A stretch of DNA of 64,000 nucleotides. It comes from Planctomycetota bacterium. GTDB taxonomy: Bacteria > Planctomycetota > Phycisphaerae > Phycisphaerales > Zrk34. A program made the position numbers and the translations under genes. The stretch lies in assembly GCA_016125255.1 (NCBI GenBank), contig WGMD01000017.1, positions 62,001-126,000 of the forward strand. The letters are read 5' to 3'. Below, in pieces: positions 1 to 9,000 of the stretch (position 1 is the first letter of the stretch; each line of letters starts with the position of its first letter). The notes below the pieces were generated by a model. It saw nothing but the letters and a program-made list of their open reading frames with translations, did no database searches and was not told where the DNA came from.

Positions 1-160
1 ACAGGGCGGCCAGACCCTTTTCGTGCTCGATGAGCGAAGCGATCTGCTTCAGCTCATCGCCGACTTCCGCCACCGACCCGCCTTGCTGGGCGAGGTCGAA
101 GACGGAACGGGCGTACGTCTCCGCCACGGCGCCGGCCTTCTGTGCATGTGACTGAGCCAT
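1..160 (-). CDS. atpH: F-type ATP synthase delta subunit, N-terminal part (cut by window edge)
   Basis: Peripheral-stalk subunit that ties the F1 head to the b subunits. Only the first 53 codons are present; the rest lies left of the window. The reading starts with an ATG at 158-160 and gives a typical delta N-terminus (MAQSHAQKAGAVAETYARSV) followed by a helical segment with FDLAQQGG and LIEHEKG. The gene begins 18 bases after the atpF stop, as expected in an atpBEFHAGDC operon. The assignment rests on context plus the short N-terminal match. Confidence 0.85.
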   Translation of the reverse strand, partial: MAQSHAQKAGAVAETYARSVFDLAQQGGSVAEVGDELKQIASLIEHEKGLAAL

Positions 161-178
161 CGGTGGGTTCCTGGCGGC

Positions 179-793
179 TTAAAGGCCCGTCTTGGAAAGT
201 TCGCTGAGCGATTCGTCCACGAGCGACTGCGTGTCGGAAGCGTTGATCTGACGATGCAGAATCTTGCCCGCCACCGCCACCGCGATCTCGCCCGCCTGTG
301 CGTACAGGTCCGACACCGCCTGCTGCTTGGCCTGCATGATCTCCTGCCTGGAGCGCTCACGCAGCTTCGCCGCCTCGGCCTCGGCGTCGGCGACAAGCTT
401 CGCCCGCACCGCGTCGGCGTCGACACGCGCCTGATCGATCATCTTGCGCGCCTCGGCGTGAGCGTCGGCCAGACTCTGCTTGTACTCGGCGAGCGTCTTC
501 TGGGCCTGCTGATTGGCCTTCTCCGCCGAGTGAATGTCCTCGCGAATCTTGTGCTCGCGCGCATCGAGCCCGCTGACGATGTTGGGCCAGACGAACTTGC
601 CCAGAACGGCCAGCAGGACGATGAACAGGACCAGCGTCCAGACGGCCGTGCCCAGGTCGGGGTTGAGCAGTCCGCCGCCGGCGCCTTCGTGGGCGCCCGC
701 CTCTGCGGCGGCTTCATGCGCTTCCTGCGCGAAGGCGAGGACGGGCGTGAGGGCCAGCGACAGGGCGGAAATCCAGGGCGTATGTTTGAACAT
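179..793 (-). CDS. atpF: F-type ATP synthase b subunit
   Basis: Membrane-anchored peripheral stalk of ATP synthase. I start it at the ATG at 791-793, giving 204 residues. An N-terminal hydrophobic leader (about 1-22) is followed by a short acidic/Gly-rich stretch, a membrane helix at about 50-70 (TAVWTLVLFIVLLAVLGKFV), and then a long charged coiled-coil rich in Ala, Glu, Lys and Arg up to the C-terminus (SLVDESLSELSKTGL). The extra leader before the usual single helix makes it longer than the E. coli protein (156 aa). It sits between atpE and atpH in the same orientation. Confidence 0.93.
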   Translation of the reverse strand: MFKHTPWISALSLALTPVLAFAQEAHEAAAEAGAHEGAGGGLLNPDLGTAVWTLVLFIVLLAVLGKFVWPNIVSGLDAREHKIREDIHSAEKANQQAQKTLAEYKQSLADAHAEARKMIDQARVDADAVRAKLVADAEAEAAKLRERSRQEIMQAKQQAVSDLYAQAGEIAVAVAGKILHRQINASDTQSLVDESLSELSKTGL

Positions 794-870
794 GCGTGGC
801 CACCTTTGTGGTCGATGGTTCAAGAGCGCATCGCGGGCGCTGAGGCCGGCGTGCGCCAGTCCGGGGACGA

Positions 871-1125
871 TCAGACGCCGGTCTTGATGACGAACGCGCC
901 CAGCAGGAGGGCGAAGAAGGCCAGACCTTCGATCAGCGCGGCGGCGATGATCATATTGGTCGAGATTTTCGGAGCGGCTTCGGGCTGACGGCTGATGCCC
1001 GAGCAGGCGTTGGAGCCGATGTTGCCGATGCCGATGCCCGCGCCCAGCACCACCAGACCGATGCCGATGCCAATGCCGGCCACGCCCCACGTCGATGCCT
1101 CAGCAGCCAGAGTCAGCAGATTCAT
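871..1125 (-). CDS. atpE: F-type ATP synthase c subunit
   Basis: 84-residue proteolipid of the rotor ring in the inner membrane. Two helices flank the conserved polar loop SRQPEA (about 45-50). The ion-binding carboxylate is Glu66 in ALIEGLAFF. Judged against the sodium-type signature (a Gln in helix 1 plus Ser/Thr after the Glu), position 33 is Ile and the residue after Glu66 is Gly, so the ring looks proton-specific. It lies between atpB and atpF with short gaps (101 and 77 bases). Confidence 0.96.
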   Translation of the reverse strand: MNLLTLAAEASTWGVAGIGIGIGLVVLGAGIGIGNIGSNACSGISRQPEAAPKISTNMIIAAALIEGLAFFALLLGAFVIKTGV

Positions 1126-1226
1126 GTTCCATGTCCTTTCAAAGATGCGAGTCAGTGATCGCCAACGTGTGTCGGTTTGCGTCGCCGGGCGGTTGGCCGT
1201 TCGTCCGGCGTCGAGTTGTATCGGTG

Positions 1227-2177
1227 TCAGAGCGTCGCGATGATCGTCGTGTCCGTTTCGGTTTCCGCGGCGTGCTCGAAGGGCACATGCTCGTGATGAT
1301 CCTCGTGATGCGGATGGTCGCCGTGATCATGCACCGCGCCCTGCGCGATGAACAGGACGGTCAGGAACGTGAACACGTAGGCCTGAAGGAACGCCACGAA
1401 GAGTTCGAGCAGACTCATGATCACGCCGCCGAGGACAGCCGGAGCGACGATCGCGCCGCGCACCGTGTAGCTTTCAGCGAGGAAGATCATGCCGATGATC
1501 GCGCCCAGCACGAGGTGGCCGGCGAGCATGTTGGCGAATAGACGCATGCACAGCGCGAAGGGCTTGATGAACGCGCCGACGATTTCCAGAATGACCAGCA
1601 GAATCGCCACGGGCATGAGCCCCGGCGAGGCGTCCTTCATGAAAGGCCAGAGCGGGACGGGGGCGAAGTGGGCGAAATACTTGAGCCCGTGCTCGCGCAG
1701 GCCCACGAAAAGGATCATGAAGAAGCTGATGAGGGCGAGCACGATGGTGACGGCGATATTGCCGGTCGCGGTGCCGCCGAGATGCTCCCAATGCTCGTTG
1801 AAAAGCGCCAGAAGCGATCCGAGCGGGAACATGCCAAGAAGGTTGCAGAAGAGGATGAAGAAGAAGGTGGTCCAGATGTAGCCGATGTAGGTTTCGGTGA
1901 GTTTGCCGAGGGCGGGTCGGGTCATTTCCTCGCGGAGGAAGACGAGGATGACTTCGACGATCTGGCTGAGCTTGCCGTTGGTGAGGTAGTCGTCGGTGGA
2001 GCCGGTCTGCCCGGTCTTGATGCGAGCGGCGGCGTGAGCGAGGACGAGGAAAGTCAACAGGGCGGCGATTGTCGCCATGATCATGTGGTTCGACACGGCG
2101 ACGGGCCCGAGGTGGAAAATCTCGTGCGGAAGCACGTGGCTGATCAGGTCGCCGGCGGCAAGCGTGGTCGGGATCAT
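1227..2177 (-). CDS. atpB: F-type ATP synthase a subunit, His-rich C-terminal tail
   Basis: Stator half-channel subunit, 316 residues from the ATG at 2175-2177. The essential arginine is Arg212 in FALCMRLFANMLAGHL, and the conserved Gln266-Ala-Tyr268 lies in the last helix (AFLQAYVFTFLT). Five or more membrane helices are visible. The C-terminus carries an unusual extension, residues 283-302, with nine histidines and several acidic residues (HDHGDHPHHEDHHEH). The start codon overlaps the stop of the upstream gene by four bases (ATGA), so the two are translationally coupled. Further upstream ATG or alternative starts would overlap that gene heavily and were not used. Confidence 0.95.
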   Translation of the reverse strand: MIPTTLAAGDLISHVLPHEIFHLGPVAVSNHMIMATIAALLTFLVLAHAAARIKTGQTGSTDDYLTNGKLSQIVEVILVFLREEMTRPALGKLTETYIGYIWTTFFFILFCNLLGMFPLGSLLALFNEHWEHLGGTATGNIAVTIVLALISFFMILFVGLREHGLKYFAHFAPVPLWPFMKDASPGLMPVAILLVILEIVGAFIKPFALCMRLFANMLAGHLVLGAIIGMIFLAESYTVRGAIVAPAVLGGVIMSLLELFVAFLQAYVFTFLTVLFIAQGAVHDHGDHPHHEDHHEHVPFEHAAETETDTTIIATL

Positions 2178-2623
2178 CGCGGGCGTGACTCCTTCACGGC
2201 GGCGGTGTGCGGCAGGGCGTGACGGTCGTTGAGGTAACGCACGATGAGCGAAACTTCGATGACCAGCAGGACCAGATACCAGGCGGCGGTCCACCCGGCG
2301 ACAGGCATCAGCGGCAGGTCGGCAAGCTGGTTGAGGAGGATCACGCTGAACATGCTCAGCCCCAGCCGCAGCAGTGTGCCGAGGAGGAAGCCCAGCCCAG
2401 CGCCTTCGGGGCGGGAGGTCGCCAGGAGCGTCACCGGCACGAGTCCGACAGCGGCGGCGAGCGTACAGGCGACGGCGGCGGAGGAAGCGGCTAGGGCCTG
2501 ATCGATGGTAGACACGCCCGCGCAGACCGCCGCCGCGACGAGGCCGCAGACAATGCCCGAGACGATCAGCAGCATGGCTGAGCGTGCGAAGGGGAAGGGC
2601 GGGATGGCAGGTGCGTGAATCAT
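2174..2623 (-). CDS. AtpI-like membrane protein of the ATP synthase operon
   Basis: 149 residues with about four hydrophobic segments (around 16-36, 45-68, 78-98, 108-130) and a short basic C-terminus. It occupies the position where atpI-type genes normally sit, directly before atpB, and overlaps atpB by four bases. AtpI-type proteins are small membrane factors linked to assembly of the c-ring or to Mg2+/Ca2+ handling. Sequence similarity to AtpI is not obvious by eye, so the name rests on position, size and topology. It follows atpZ by 21 bases. Confidence 0.7.
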   Translation of the reverse strand: MIHAPAIPPFPFARSAMLLIVSGIVCGLVAAAVCAGVSTIDQALAASSAAVACTLAAAVGLVPVTLLATSRPEGAGLGFLLGTLLRLGLSMFSVILLNQLADLPLMPVAGWTAAWYLVLLVIEVSLIVRYLNDRHALPHTAAVKESRPR

Positions 2624-2644
2624 TTCACAAAGTCAGGGGCGATT

Positions 2645-2854
2645 TCAGCGGTCGTTCAGTTGTTTGACCATCTTGATGAGGTTGTAGAGGCCGCCGACGA
2701 GACCGAGGCAGGCTCCGATCATGACGCCCCAGGGGTCGGAGCCGAAGTACCGGTCGATCCCATACCCGATCGCCGCCATGAGTCCGATGACGCCGGCGAG
2801 TTCGAGCCCGGCTCCCATGAACCGCCACGGGCTGGGTTCTGGCTGCTCCGGCAT
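2645..2854 (-). CDS. atpZ: AtpZ/AtpI-family small membrane protein
   Basis: First gene of the ATP synthase operon, 69 residues from the ATG at 2852-2854. Two membrane helices are separated by a short loop (GYGIDRYFGSDPWGVMIGACLG), followed by the basic/polar end NLIKMVKQLNDR; this two-helix pattern is typical of the AtpZ family (PF09527). The frame stays open upstream to a TTG at 2921-2923, but the predicted promoter at 2926-2954 would start transcription at about that TTG, so the internal ATG is preferred. AtpZ proteins are associated with ATP synthase assembly and divalent cation transport. Confidence 0.82.
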   Translation of the reverse strand: MPEQPEPSPWRFMGAGLELAGVIGLMAAIGYGIDRYFGSDPWGVMIGACLGLVGGLYNLIKMVKQLNDR

Positions 2855-2925
2855 GCGTTCATCGCCATTTGAGGCGGTTTTATCGGGCGTAAAACCCTCT
2901 CCCGTCACGCTGGACGGGGGCAAGT

Positions 2926-2954
2926 AGAATAGGTGTAGCGCTCGCGGGTGTCAA
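2926..2954 (-). promoter_or_regulatory. Sigma70-type promoter of the ATP synthase operon
   Basis: On the minus strand, a perfect -35 TTGACA (2949-2954) is separated by exactly 17 bases from a -10 TATTCT (2926-2931). Transcription should start near 2919, about 65 bases before the atpZ ATG at 2854. This is the best consensus-type promoter noticed in the window. Confidence 0.75.
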
Positions 2955-3054
2955 CCGGCGATGCCCCGTATTTTTTCGATGTTTAGAAGCTGTCGGTCCC
3001 GTGATGGCACGTCCGCCGACCGGTCTTCGCCGGGTCGCGACCCGCTTGCGGGCG

Positions 3055-4281
3055 TTATGGCTGAACGTCGATCAGCAGATACGCCCCCGAAAGCACCAGC
3101 CGGTCGAATACCGGTCCGTTGGCCCCGTCGTCAAGCTGCACCACCAGCGTCCGGTCCCGCGGCACGATGTTCACCTCGGCCGACGGCTGCGCCCCATTGA
3201 GATGCCACTGGGCCAGCATGCCCTTGCCGTCCTCGACGATCAGATTCAGGTCCGCCCAGTCCAGGCCCTGCGGGTCGAGCCGGGCCGTCGCCGCGAACCG
3301 CCGCACGCCTTCCGGCAGATGATACGTCACGCTGACCGGCGCATGCAGATACACCCCGTCGATCGTCGCCTGCGGCTTCATCGGTACGCCGAACACGCTC
3401 CCGCCGCCGGTCACCTCCGACTCGATCTCGCCCAGACGCATCAGACGATGGCGCTGCGCAAAGTCGATCCCGCTGACCTGCTCGCGCGGCAGGGCGACGG
3501 ACTTGCCCAATACCTCCCCCGCCATCTGCTTCGAATCGATCGCCAGTTTCTCGACCCGCAGGCGCGACCCGCCCGCGAGCCGGACCCACACGCCGGGTTT
3601 GGCCCGCACCGGGTTCGCCAGGGCGAGCCGGGCCACGCGGTCCCACGTGAGCGTGAGCTTCTGATTCTGCTCGACGGTGATGTTCAGGCCGGTCGTCTGG
3701 ACGGATTCGATGAACCCGCTGATGACATCGCCGTTGCGCAGCGTGACGCGGTCATTGGCGGACACGGGTCCGTTCGCCGCCGGCGGGGGCGCGGGGGTTG
3801 CCGTCGTCGACGCGGCGCCCGGGGCGGGGGCGGGAGGCGTTTCGATCTCGCTGACGTTCATTCGTGCGATGTCGTCGAGCTTAAAAGTCAGACGGCCCAG
3901 GTCGCTCGTGTCCCACTGAACCTTGCCCGCTTCGTCCACGCCGGCGAACTTGCCCCGGAAAAGATGCCCGTCATTGAGCATCAGGGCCGGGAACTCGGCG
4001 GCGTCCGCGGGGGCGGCTTCGTCGGTGAAGGACAGCGACACGAACTGAGCCGCGTCAGCTCGCTGAAGTTGCCGGTCGGCGTTGAAATAGGTCAGTTCTC
4101 CACCGGAAAGCCCCACGAATTTGATCGACTGCGCATGCAGATCGTCGCCGATGAGCGTCGCTGACTCGACCGCGCGGGCGGCGCCGCCGAACATCAACAC
4201 CATCATCAGCACAGCCATCACCGGGTCGCGTAGCGACCCGGCTACCACATTTCGCAAGCGTCGCATCATGCGTGTCATCAT
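3055..4281 (-). CDS. Exported NPCBM-like protein closing the Bat-type operon
   Basis: 408 residues from the ATG at 4279-4281; this ATG overlaps the preceding gene's stop (ATGA). A basic N-terminus (MMTRMMRRLRN) and a hydrophobic stretch ending at GGAARAVE give an export signal. The middle has a Pro/Ala/Thr-rich linker (PAPAPGAASTTATPAPPP). The last 130 residues (VSVTYHLPEGVRRFAATARL... through VVQLDDG) resemble NPCBM/NEW2-type galactose-binding modules, which in planctomycetes occur on exported proteins. It is the last gene of the series starting at 15383. Function unknown; possibly carbohydrate or surface binding. Confidence 0.75.
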   Translation of the reverse strand: MMTRMMRRLRNVVAGSLRDPVMAVLMMVLMFGGAARAVESATLIGDDLHAQSIKFVGLSGGELTYFNADRQLQRADAAQFVSLSFTDEAAPADAAEFPALMLNDGHLFRGKFAGVDEAGKVQWDTSDLGRLTFKLDDIARMNVSEIETPPAPAPGAASTTATPAPPPAANGPVSANDRVTLRNGDVISGFIESVQTTGLNITVEQNQKLTLTWDRVARLALANPVRAKPGVWVRLAGGSRLRVEKLAIDSKQMAGEVLGKSVALPREQVSGIDFAQRHRLMRLGEIESEVTGGGSVFGVPMKPQATIDGVYLHAPVSVTYHLPEGVRRFAATARLDPQGLDWADLNLIVEDGKGMLAQWHLNGAQPSAEVNIVPRDRTLVVQLDDGANGPVFDRLVLSGAYLLIDVQP

Positions 4282-5348
4282 CACTTCTGAAAAATCGGCA
4301 GATAGCGGTTGGGCATCTGAAGAATGATCAGCGCCATCGCGGTGCCGTAGCTTTTGCCCGCCTGTCCGTCCCAGTCGCCGGTCGTCGGGTTCTGCCGGTC
4401 GAGCAGTTCCGAGCGGATCGCCGGGAACCAATGCGACCAGTATTCGCCGCCCGCCATGTACATCGCCTGCACCGCGTAGTAGTGCCCGTAGAAATAGTGC
4501 GGCGTGTTGCGACCCTCGCCCGGCAGATTCTGCACAAGGTACTGCAAGCCACGGTCGATCGCCTGGTCCTGATAGATGCCCGCGTAGTACAGCGTCGCCA
4601 CGCCCGCCGCCGATCGCGGAAACGCGCTGTTGCCGCTGTTGAGCATGTAGCGGAAGCCCCCGTCGGCGTTCTGGCAGCGGCGGACATAATCGACCGCCTG
4701 ATCGATCGTCTCCTTGGGCACCTTGATGCCCGCATTGCGCGCGGCGCGCAGGCCCATCACCTGGCAGATCGTCACCGACACGTCCGCTTCGACCGGCACC
4801 GGCTGATAGCGCCAGCCGCCTTCCTTATTCTGCGAGCGCGTGATGAGTCGGACGGCCTTGATGAGCGCTTCGCGCGTGCGCGGGTCGTTGGTCATCCCGT
4901 ACACTTCGCCCAGAAACAGTGTGGCGAATCCGTGCCCGTACATCGGGCCATGCGACGTGTCGGCCGCGATGAGCCCGTTGGGCTGTTGCGAGTCGAGCAC
5001 GAAGCGGACCGCCGCCTCGACATTCGGCCCGTACTTGCCGCGACCGGGCAGATTGCCGTCGCTCATGAACGCCAGTCCCGCCAGTGCCGTGATCGCCACA
5101 TTGCGCCCGTATTGCTCGGCGCCGAAGCTCCCGTCCGGCTGCTGCTGCGACGCGAGGAACACCAGGCCCTTTTGCACCGCTGCCTGAACCTGCGGCGTGA
5201 TCTCCACGAAATCCGTCGGTGCGTTCGCCGCCCCGACCTCGCCCACGGGCGCCGCCGCTGGAGCCGCATCGTCGGCCGCCAGCGCCCGCAGCATCGCTGC
5301 ATTCACGCCCACCGCGACGCACAACATCATGCCCACGGTTCGATTCAT
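4281..5348 (-). CDS. Exported prenyltransferase/squalene-oxidase repeat protein
   Basis: 355 residues with a signal peptide (MNRTVGMMLCVAVGVNAAMLRALAAD). The body consists of alpha-toroid repeats: several copies of a helix pair ending in a QxxxGGW/F-type turn (FLASQQQPDGSFG, SQNKEGGWRYQP, RCQNADGGFRYML, RQNPTTGDWDGQAG). This is the fold of prenyltransferases and squalene cyclases, but the catalytic DxDD/zinc signature is not apparent, so it is probably a structural or binding member as is common in planctomycetes. It starts two bases after the previous stop and overlaps the next start by one base, so it is embedded in the VWA/DUF58 operon. Confidence 0.88.
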   Translation of the reverse strand: MNRTVGMMLCVAVGVNAAMLRALAADDAAPAAAPVGEVGAANAPTDFVEITPQVQAAVQKGLVFLASQQQPDGSFGAEQYGRNVAITALAGLAFMSDGNLPGRGKYGPNVEAAVRFVLDSQQPNGLIAADTSHGPMYGHGFATLFLGEVYGMTNDPRTREALIKAVRLITRSQNKEGGWRYQPVPVEADVSVTICQVMGLRAARNAGIKVPKETIDQAVDYVRRCQNADGGFRYMLNSGNSAFPRSAAGVATLYYAGIYQDQAIDRGLQYLVQNLPGEGRNTPHYFYGHYYAVQAMYMAGGEYWSHWFPAIRSELLDRQNPTTGDWDGQAGKSYGTAMALIILQMPNRYLPIFQK

Positions 5349-5350
5349 GT

Positions 5351-6019
5351 TCAGTTACCCTGCTCGCCGAGGCGGCGGTAATAGCGTTCGGTCATGTTGC
5401 GATACAACTGGCTGAACCGGTCTTCGAGTCCCTGAAGTAATTGATCGCGCAGGCGCGGCGGGAGATTGCCCCATTCCGACAGCTTCTCCGTCAGGGGTTC
5501 GTCGTTGAGCCGGCCGTTCTCGACCTGGCCGTGATCGAGCGTCGTGTCCTTGGCCGCCTCCTGCGAGTTGGCCTGTTGCTGCGACTGCTGTTGCTGCTGC
5601 TGGTTCTGCTGGCTGCCGGTGTCCTGCTGCTGATCCTTGGGCTTCTTCTTGCTCGACTGCTGCTGTTTGGATAGTTCGCTGATGAGCTGATCGAGTCGGG
5701 CGATGACGCGCTCCTGCGTGCGCTGCGTGTCGAGCCCGGTGTCGTGCGCATCGGCGATCTGCTCCCCGGCCTGACGCATGTCCGTCACCGCCAGCTTGAA
5801 CGCATCGCCCGCACCCGCGTCCTCGCCGGGCACTTTGACATCGGGCATGATCGGCTTGTCACCTTCGGGCGCGGCCGACTTGGGCGCGTCGGGCTTGGCG
5901 GGCGCATCGGGCTTCGTCGGCACAGGGATGTTCAGAAGCTCATCGAGCGTCGGATCGGCGCCCCATGCGCTGACGCCGGCGGCGAGCGCGACGATCAACA
6001 TGGGAAGGATGTTTTTCAT
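5351..6019 (-). CDS. Exported Gln-rich hypothetical protein
   Basis: 222 residues. An N-terminal signal peptide (cleavage near VSAWGAD) is followed by a Pro/Lys/Asp-rich linker (about 30-70), a helical region (about 75-115), a low-complexity stretch of Gln with Ser/Lys (about 118-150), and a C-terminal helical part ending RFSQLYRNMTERYYRRLGEQGN. The ATG overlaps the stop of the giant coiled-coil gene upstream by four bases, so the two are coupled. No enzymatic motif is seen. Similar Gln-rich proteins follow giant coiled-coil proteins in planctomycete Bat-type operons; its role is unknown. Confidence 0.75.
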   Translation of the reverse strand: MKNILPMLIVALAAGVSAWGADPTLDELLNIPVPTKPDAPAKPDAPKSAAPEGDKPIMPDVKVPGEDAGAGDAFKLAVTDMRQAGEQIADAHDTGLDTQRTQERVIARLDQLISELSKQQQSSKKKPKDQQQDTGSQQNQQQQQQSQQQANSQEAAKDTTLDHGQVENGRLNDEPLTEKLSEWGNLPPRLRDQLLQGLEDRFSQLYRNMTERYYRRLGEQGN

Positions 6020-9000
6020 TGCTGTGGCTCCGGCCCGCCGGGCGGGGCATTGCGGTTCTGCATGGCGCGGATCAGCCGTTCGCCCGTCTGGGCGAGATTG
6101 CTTTGCTGCTGACCGAGGTCCTGCACCATCAGCTTCCGGTCCGCATCGGGCAGCGGCGCGGGCGGCTGATCGATCATGCGCGTCATTTCGTGAATCTGCA
6201 CCTGCCGCTGGCGCAGCAGCTTGACTTCCGCGATGGGCGGAATGAGCGGCTGTTTGCCCCCGCCTCCGCCGCCGCCCCCGTCGCCCTGCTGATCCGCGAA
6301 TTCGTTGTCGGGTTTGGACGGCTTGAGCGCTTCGATCAAAGCTTCGAGCGACATGACGATCATGCGCTGGTCGATCACCACGCGCGCGTCCGCCTCCGAG
6401 CGACGAAGCTTCGTCGACGCATCGCCCGCCCAGTTGTCGATCTGCTCATGCACCGAGTTGTACACGATCGTGTTGCCCAGCTTGGTCTGAAGGTTCTTGA
6501 GCGTCACACGCAGGTCCGCCTGCCGATTGCCCAGGTTCATCGTCTCAGCCCGGAAGCGCCGGTCGCGGTCCGCCTCGGCGACGACGCTCAATGGCGTCGT
6601 CGCTTCCATGATCGCCTTCTGCTCCGCCAGGGCCGCCTGATATTCCTTGGCGAGCTTGGCGCGCTCCTCCTCGCTCATCTTCTTGTTCGCCTCATCCGCC
6701 AGTTTCTGCGCCAGCTTGAGCGCTTCGTCGAGCTTCGCCAGCGCATCGGTCTCCGCCTGCTCGACGGTCGGCTTGGACGGGCTCTTGGCGCGGAGCGCCT
6801 CGACCGCACCGCCCTGCGACTTGGCCGCCAGTTCGAGCAGGTCCGCCACCGGTCCCGCCGAGCGGTCCGTCGCGCGGGCCGTCTCAGCGACCGCCAGCGT
6901 GTTACGGCGCAGCGTGAGCATCGGGGCGTCGAGGTCCGCCAGCACCTCCGCCGCCTTGAGCCGATCAAGCTGTGCCTGCTGCTGCTCGCGCAGCTTGCGG
7001 ATCGCCTCCACCAGTTCCAGCAGTTTCCGCTGGAGAATCTCCTGGCGGATCTGCTCGGCCCGGCCCAGGTCCTTGAGCATCTGATCGATCGTGTCCGACG
7101 CTGACGCCTGCTGCTGCTGCGACTGCGAGAGCTGGTTCTGCTTGGCCTGTTCCGACGCCTTGTCCATCTTCTCGTCGAGCTTCTGCTGAGTGGCCGTGTC
7201 GGCCGCCTGCTTCATCGCCTCCGCGTTGGCCTGATCCTCGGGTTTCTCCGACTGGCGACTGATCGCCGCGGCGGTCGAGCGCATCCGCTGCGTGAGCTGG
7301 CGCGCCTGCTCGGCGAGCTTGGCCTGATCCTCCGCCGCCTGATTGAGCGCGGCCTTCTGCTCATCGGTGAGCTGGTCCGCCGTCTTGCCAAGCGTCTGCG
7401 GCAGCATTTTGCGCACCTGATCCGCTAGCTGCTGCTGCTCCTGCTGGAGCTTCACGAGCTTCTGCTTCAGTTCATACGCATCGCGGCCCTGATCCAAAAG
7501 GTCCACGAGCTCCGCCAGTTCCTTCTCCGTCTTGTCCTGCTGGGCCCGCGCGTCCTTGAGCTGCTCGGCCGCCTTGGGGTCCGCGTTTTGTGCATCGCGC
7601 CCCGCCCGCTCGATCGCCTCCGTCGCCTTCCCGGCGCTGCTCTTGGCGTCCGAAAGCATCTTCTGAGCATCCGATGCGGTGCGATTGAGGTTCTCGTCCT
7701 TAAGCCGATTCATCGACATGCGATCCTGCAGCGCCTTGTTCGTCTGCGCCATCGCATCGATGCGCTCCACCAGATCCTTCTGCTGCTGGGCGGTCGAAGC
7801 GGACGGTTCGGATTCGATGAGCCGCTGCTGTGTGGCCTGAGCACGGATCGCCCGCTGGCGCAGCTCCGCAAGATCCGTCCGAAGCTGCCGCGTCAGTTCT
7901 TCTTCACTGATGAGGCGCAGGCGCCGCGGCGTCGATTCGACCGGGTCATGCCGCTGACCGTCGAGCAGGTAGTTGTCCTGCGCGATCGAAACGATCGAAA
8001 GCTCCTCACCGGCCTTGAGCCCCAGCGGCGTCAGGTCCAGCGTGACGCCCACCTGCGCCCGGCTCTTGGGCTCCGTCATCGACGCCAGTTCCTTGTCCGC
8101 CTCCTTACCGTGCCGCGCCACGAGCTTCATCGACGCGATCGCCACGTCGTCCGTCGCCTCCGCCATGAGCGGCACCGTCGCCGTCGCGAGCACCGACTCG
8201 TCGGCGGCGGGGTCCGTGATCGTCGTGCGCGGCGGATGGTCCGGGCGCACCTCGAAACGGAACACCCGCTGATCCTCATATCGCATACCGAACGCGTCGG
8301 CGAGATGGAACTGAAACTGCGTGACCTTCCGCAGCGTCCAGCTCAATTCAAATTCATACGACGCATCATCCGTCCACGTTGGCGCGTACACGAGCCGCAT
8401 CGCTTCGTATGTTTCGTCATCGCCGATGAGCCCCGGGAACGTCGAAGCCGCCCACGCTTTAAGCTGATCCGCATCGGCTTCGGAGGGCAATTTCTGAATC
8501 GACCCGTCGATGACCATCTGCAAACGCACGCGCGATCCTTCCAGCGCTTCGAGCACGACGCTCGGCCGCGGCGGCGAGAGAAGGTCGTGCCGCTCCAGGG
8601 CGGCCTGACCCGAGGCGTAATCGGGCGGGTCGATCTGCACGACCGCACGGTGCACGTTCGGCGGCTCGATAAGCTGAATCGTCTGCGGGGCGCTCTGATC
8701 GTCGCCCGCCTCGAAATACAGCGTCACATGATCGGCCGTCGGCTGCGGCTCGATCGGGCGCAGGTACTGGCCGGCCATGGTCGCTTCGGTCTGCCGCGTC
8801 ATCAGCGCCCGCTGCCACGGGATCGCGTCGGCGTTCTCGCCTTCGTGCGTGAACTTGTATACGACCCATGTGCGCAGATTGTCGTGATCTCCCTTGGTGA
8901 CCCGGGCGGCGACGCGCAGCGGCGCATTGTTGGGCGCGACCTTCTGCGTCGTCATCGACTCGACGTGATACCGATTGGGCCAGGCGGCGTCGCCGAAGGG

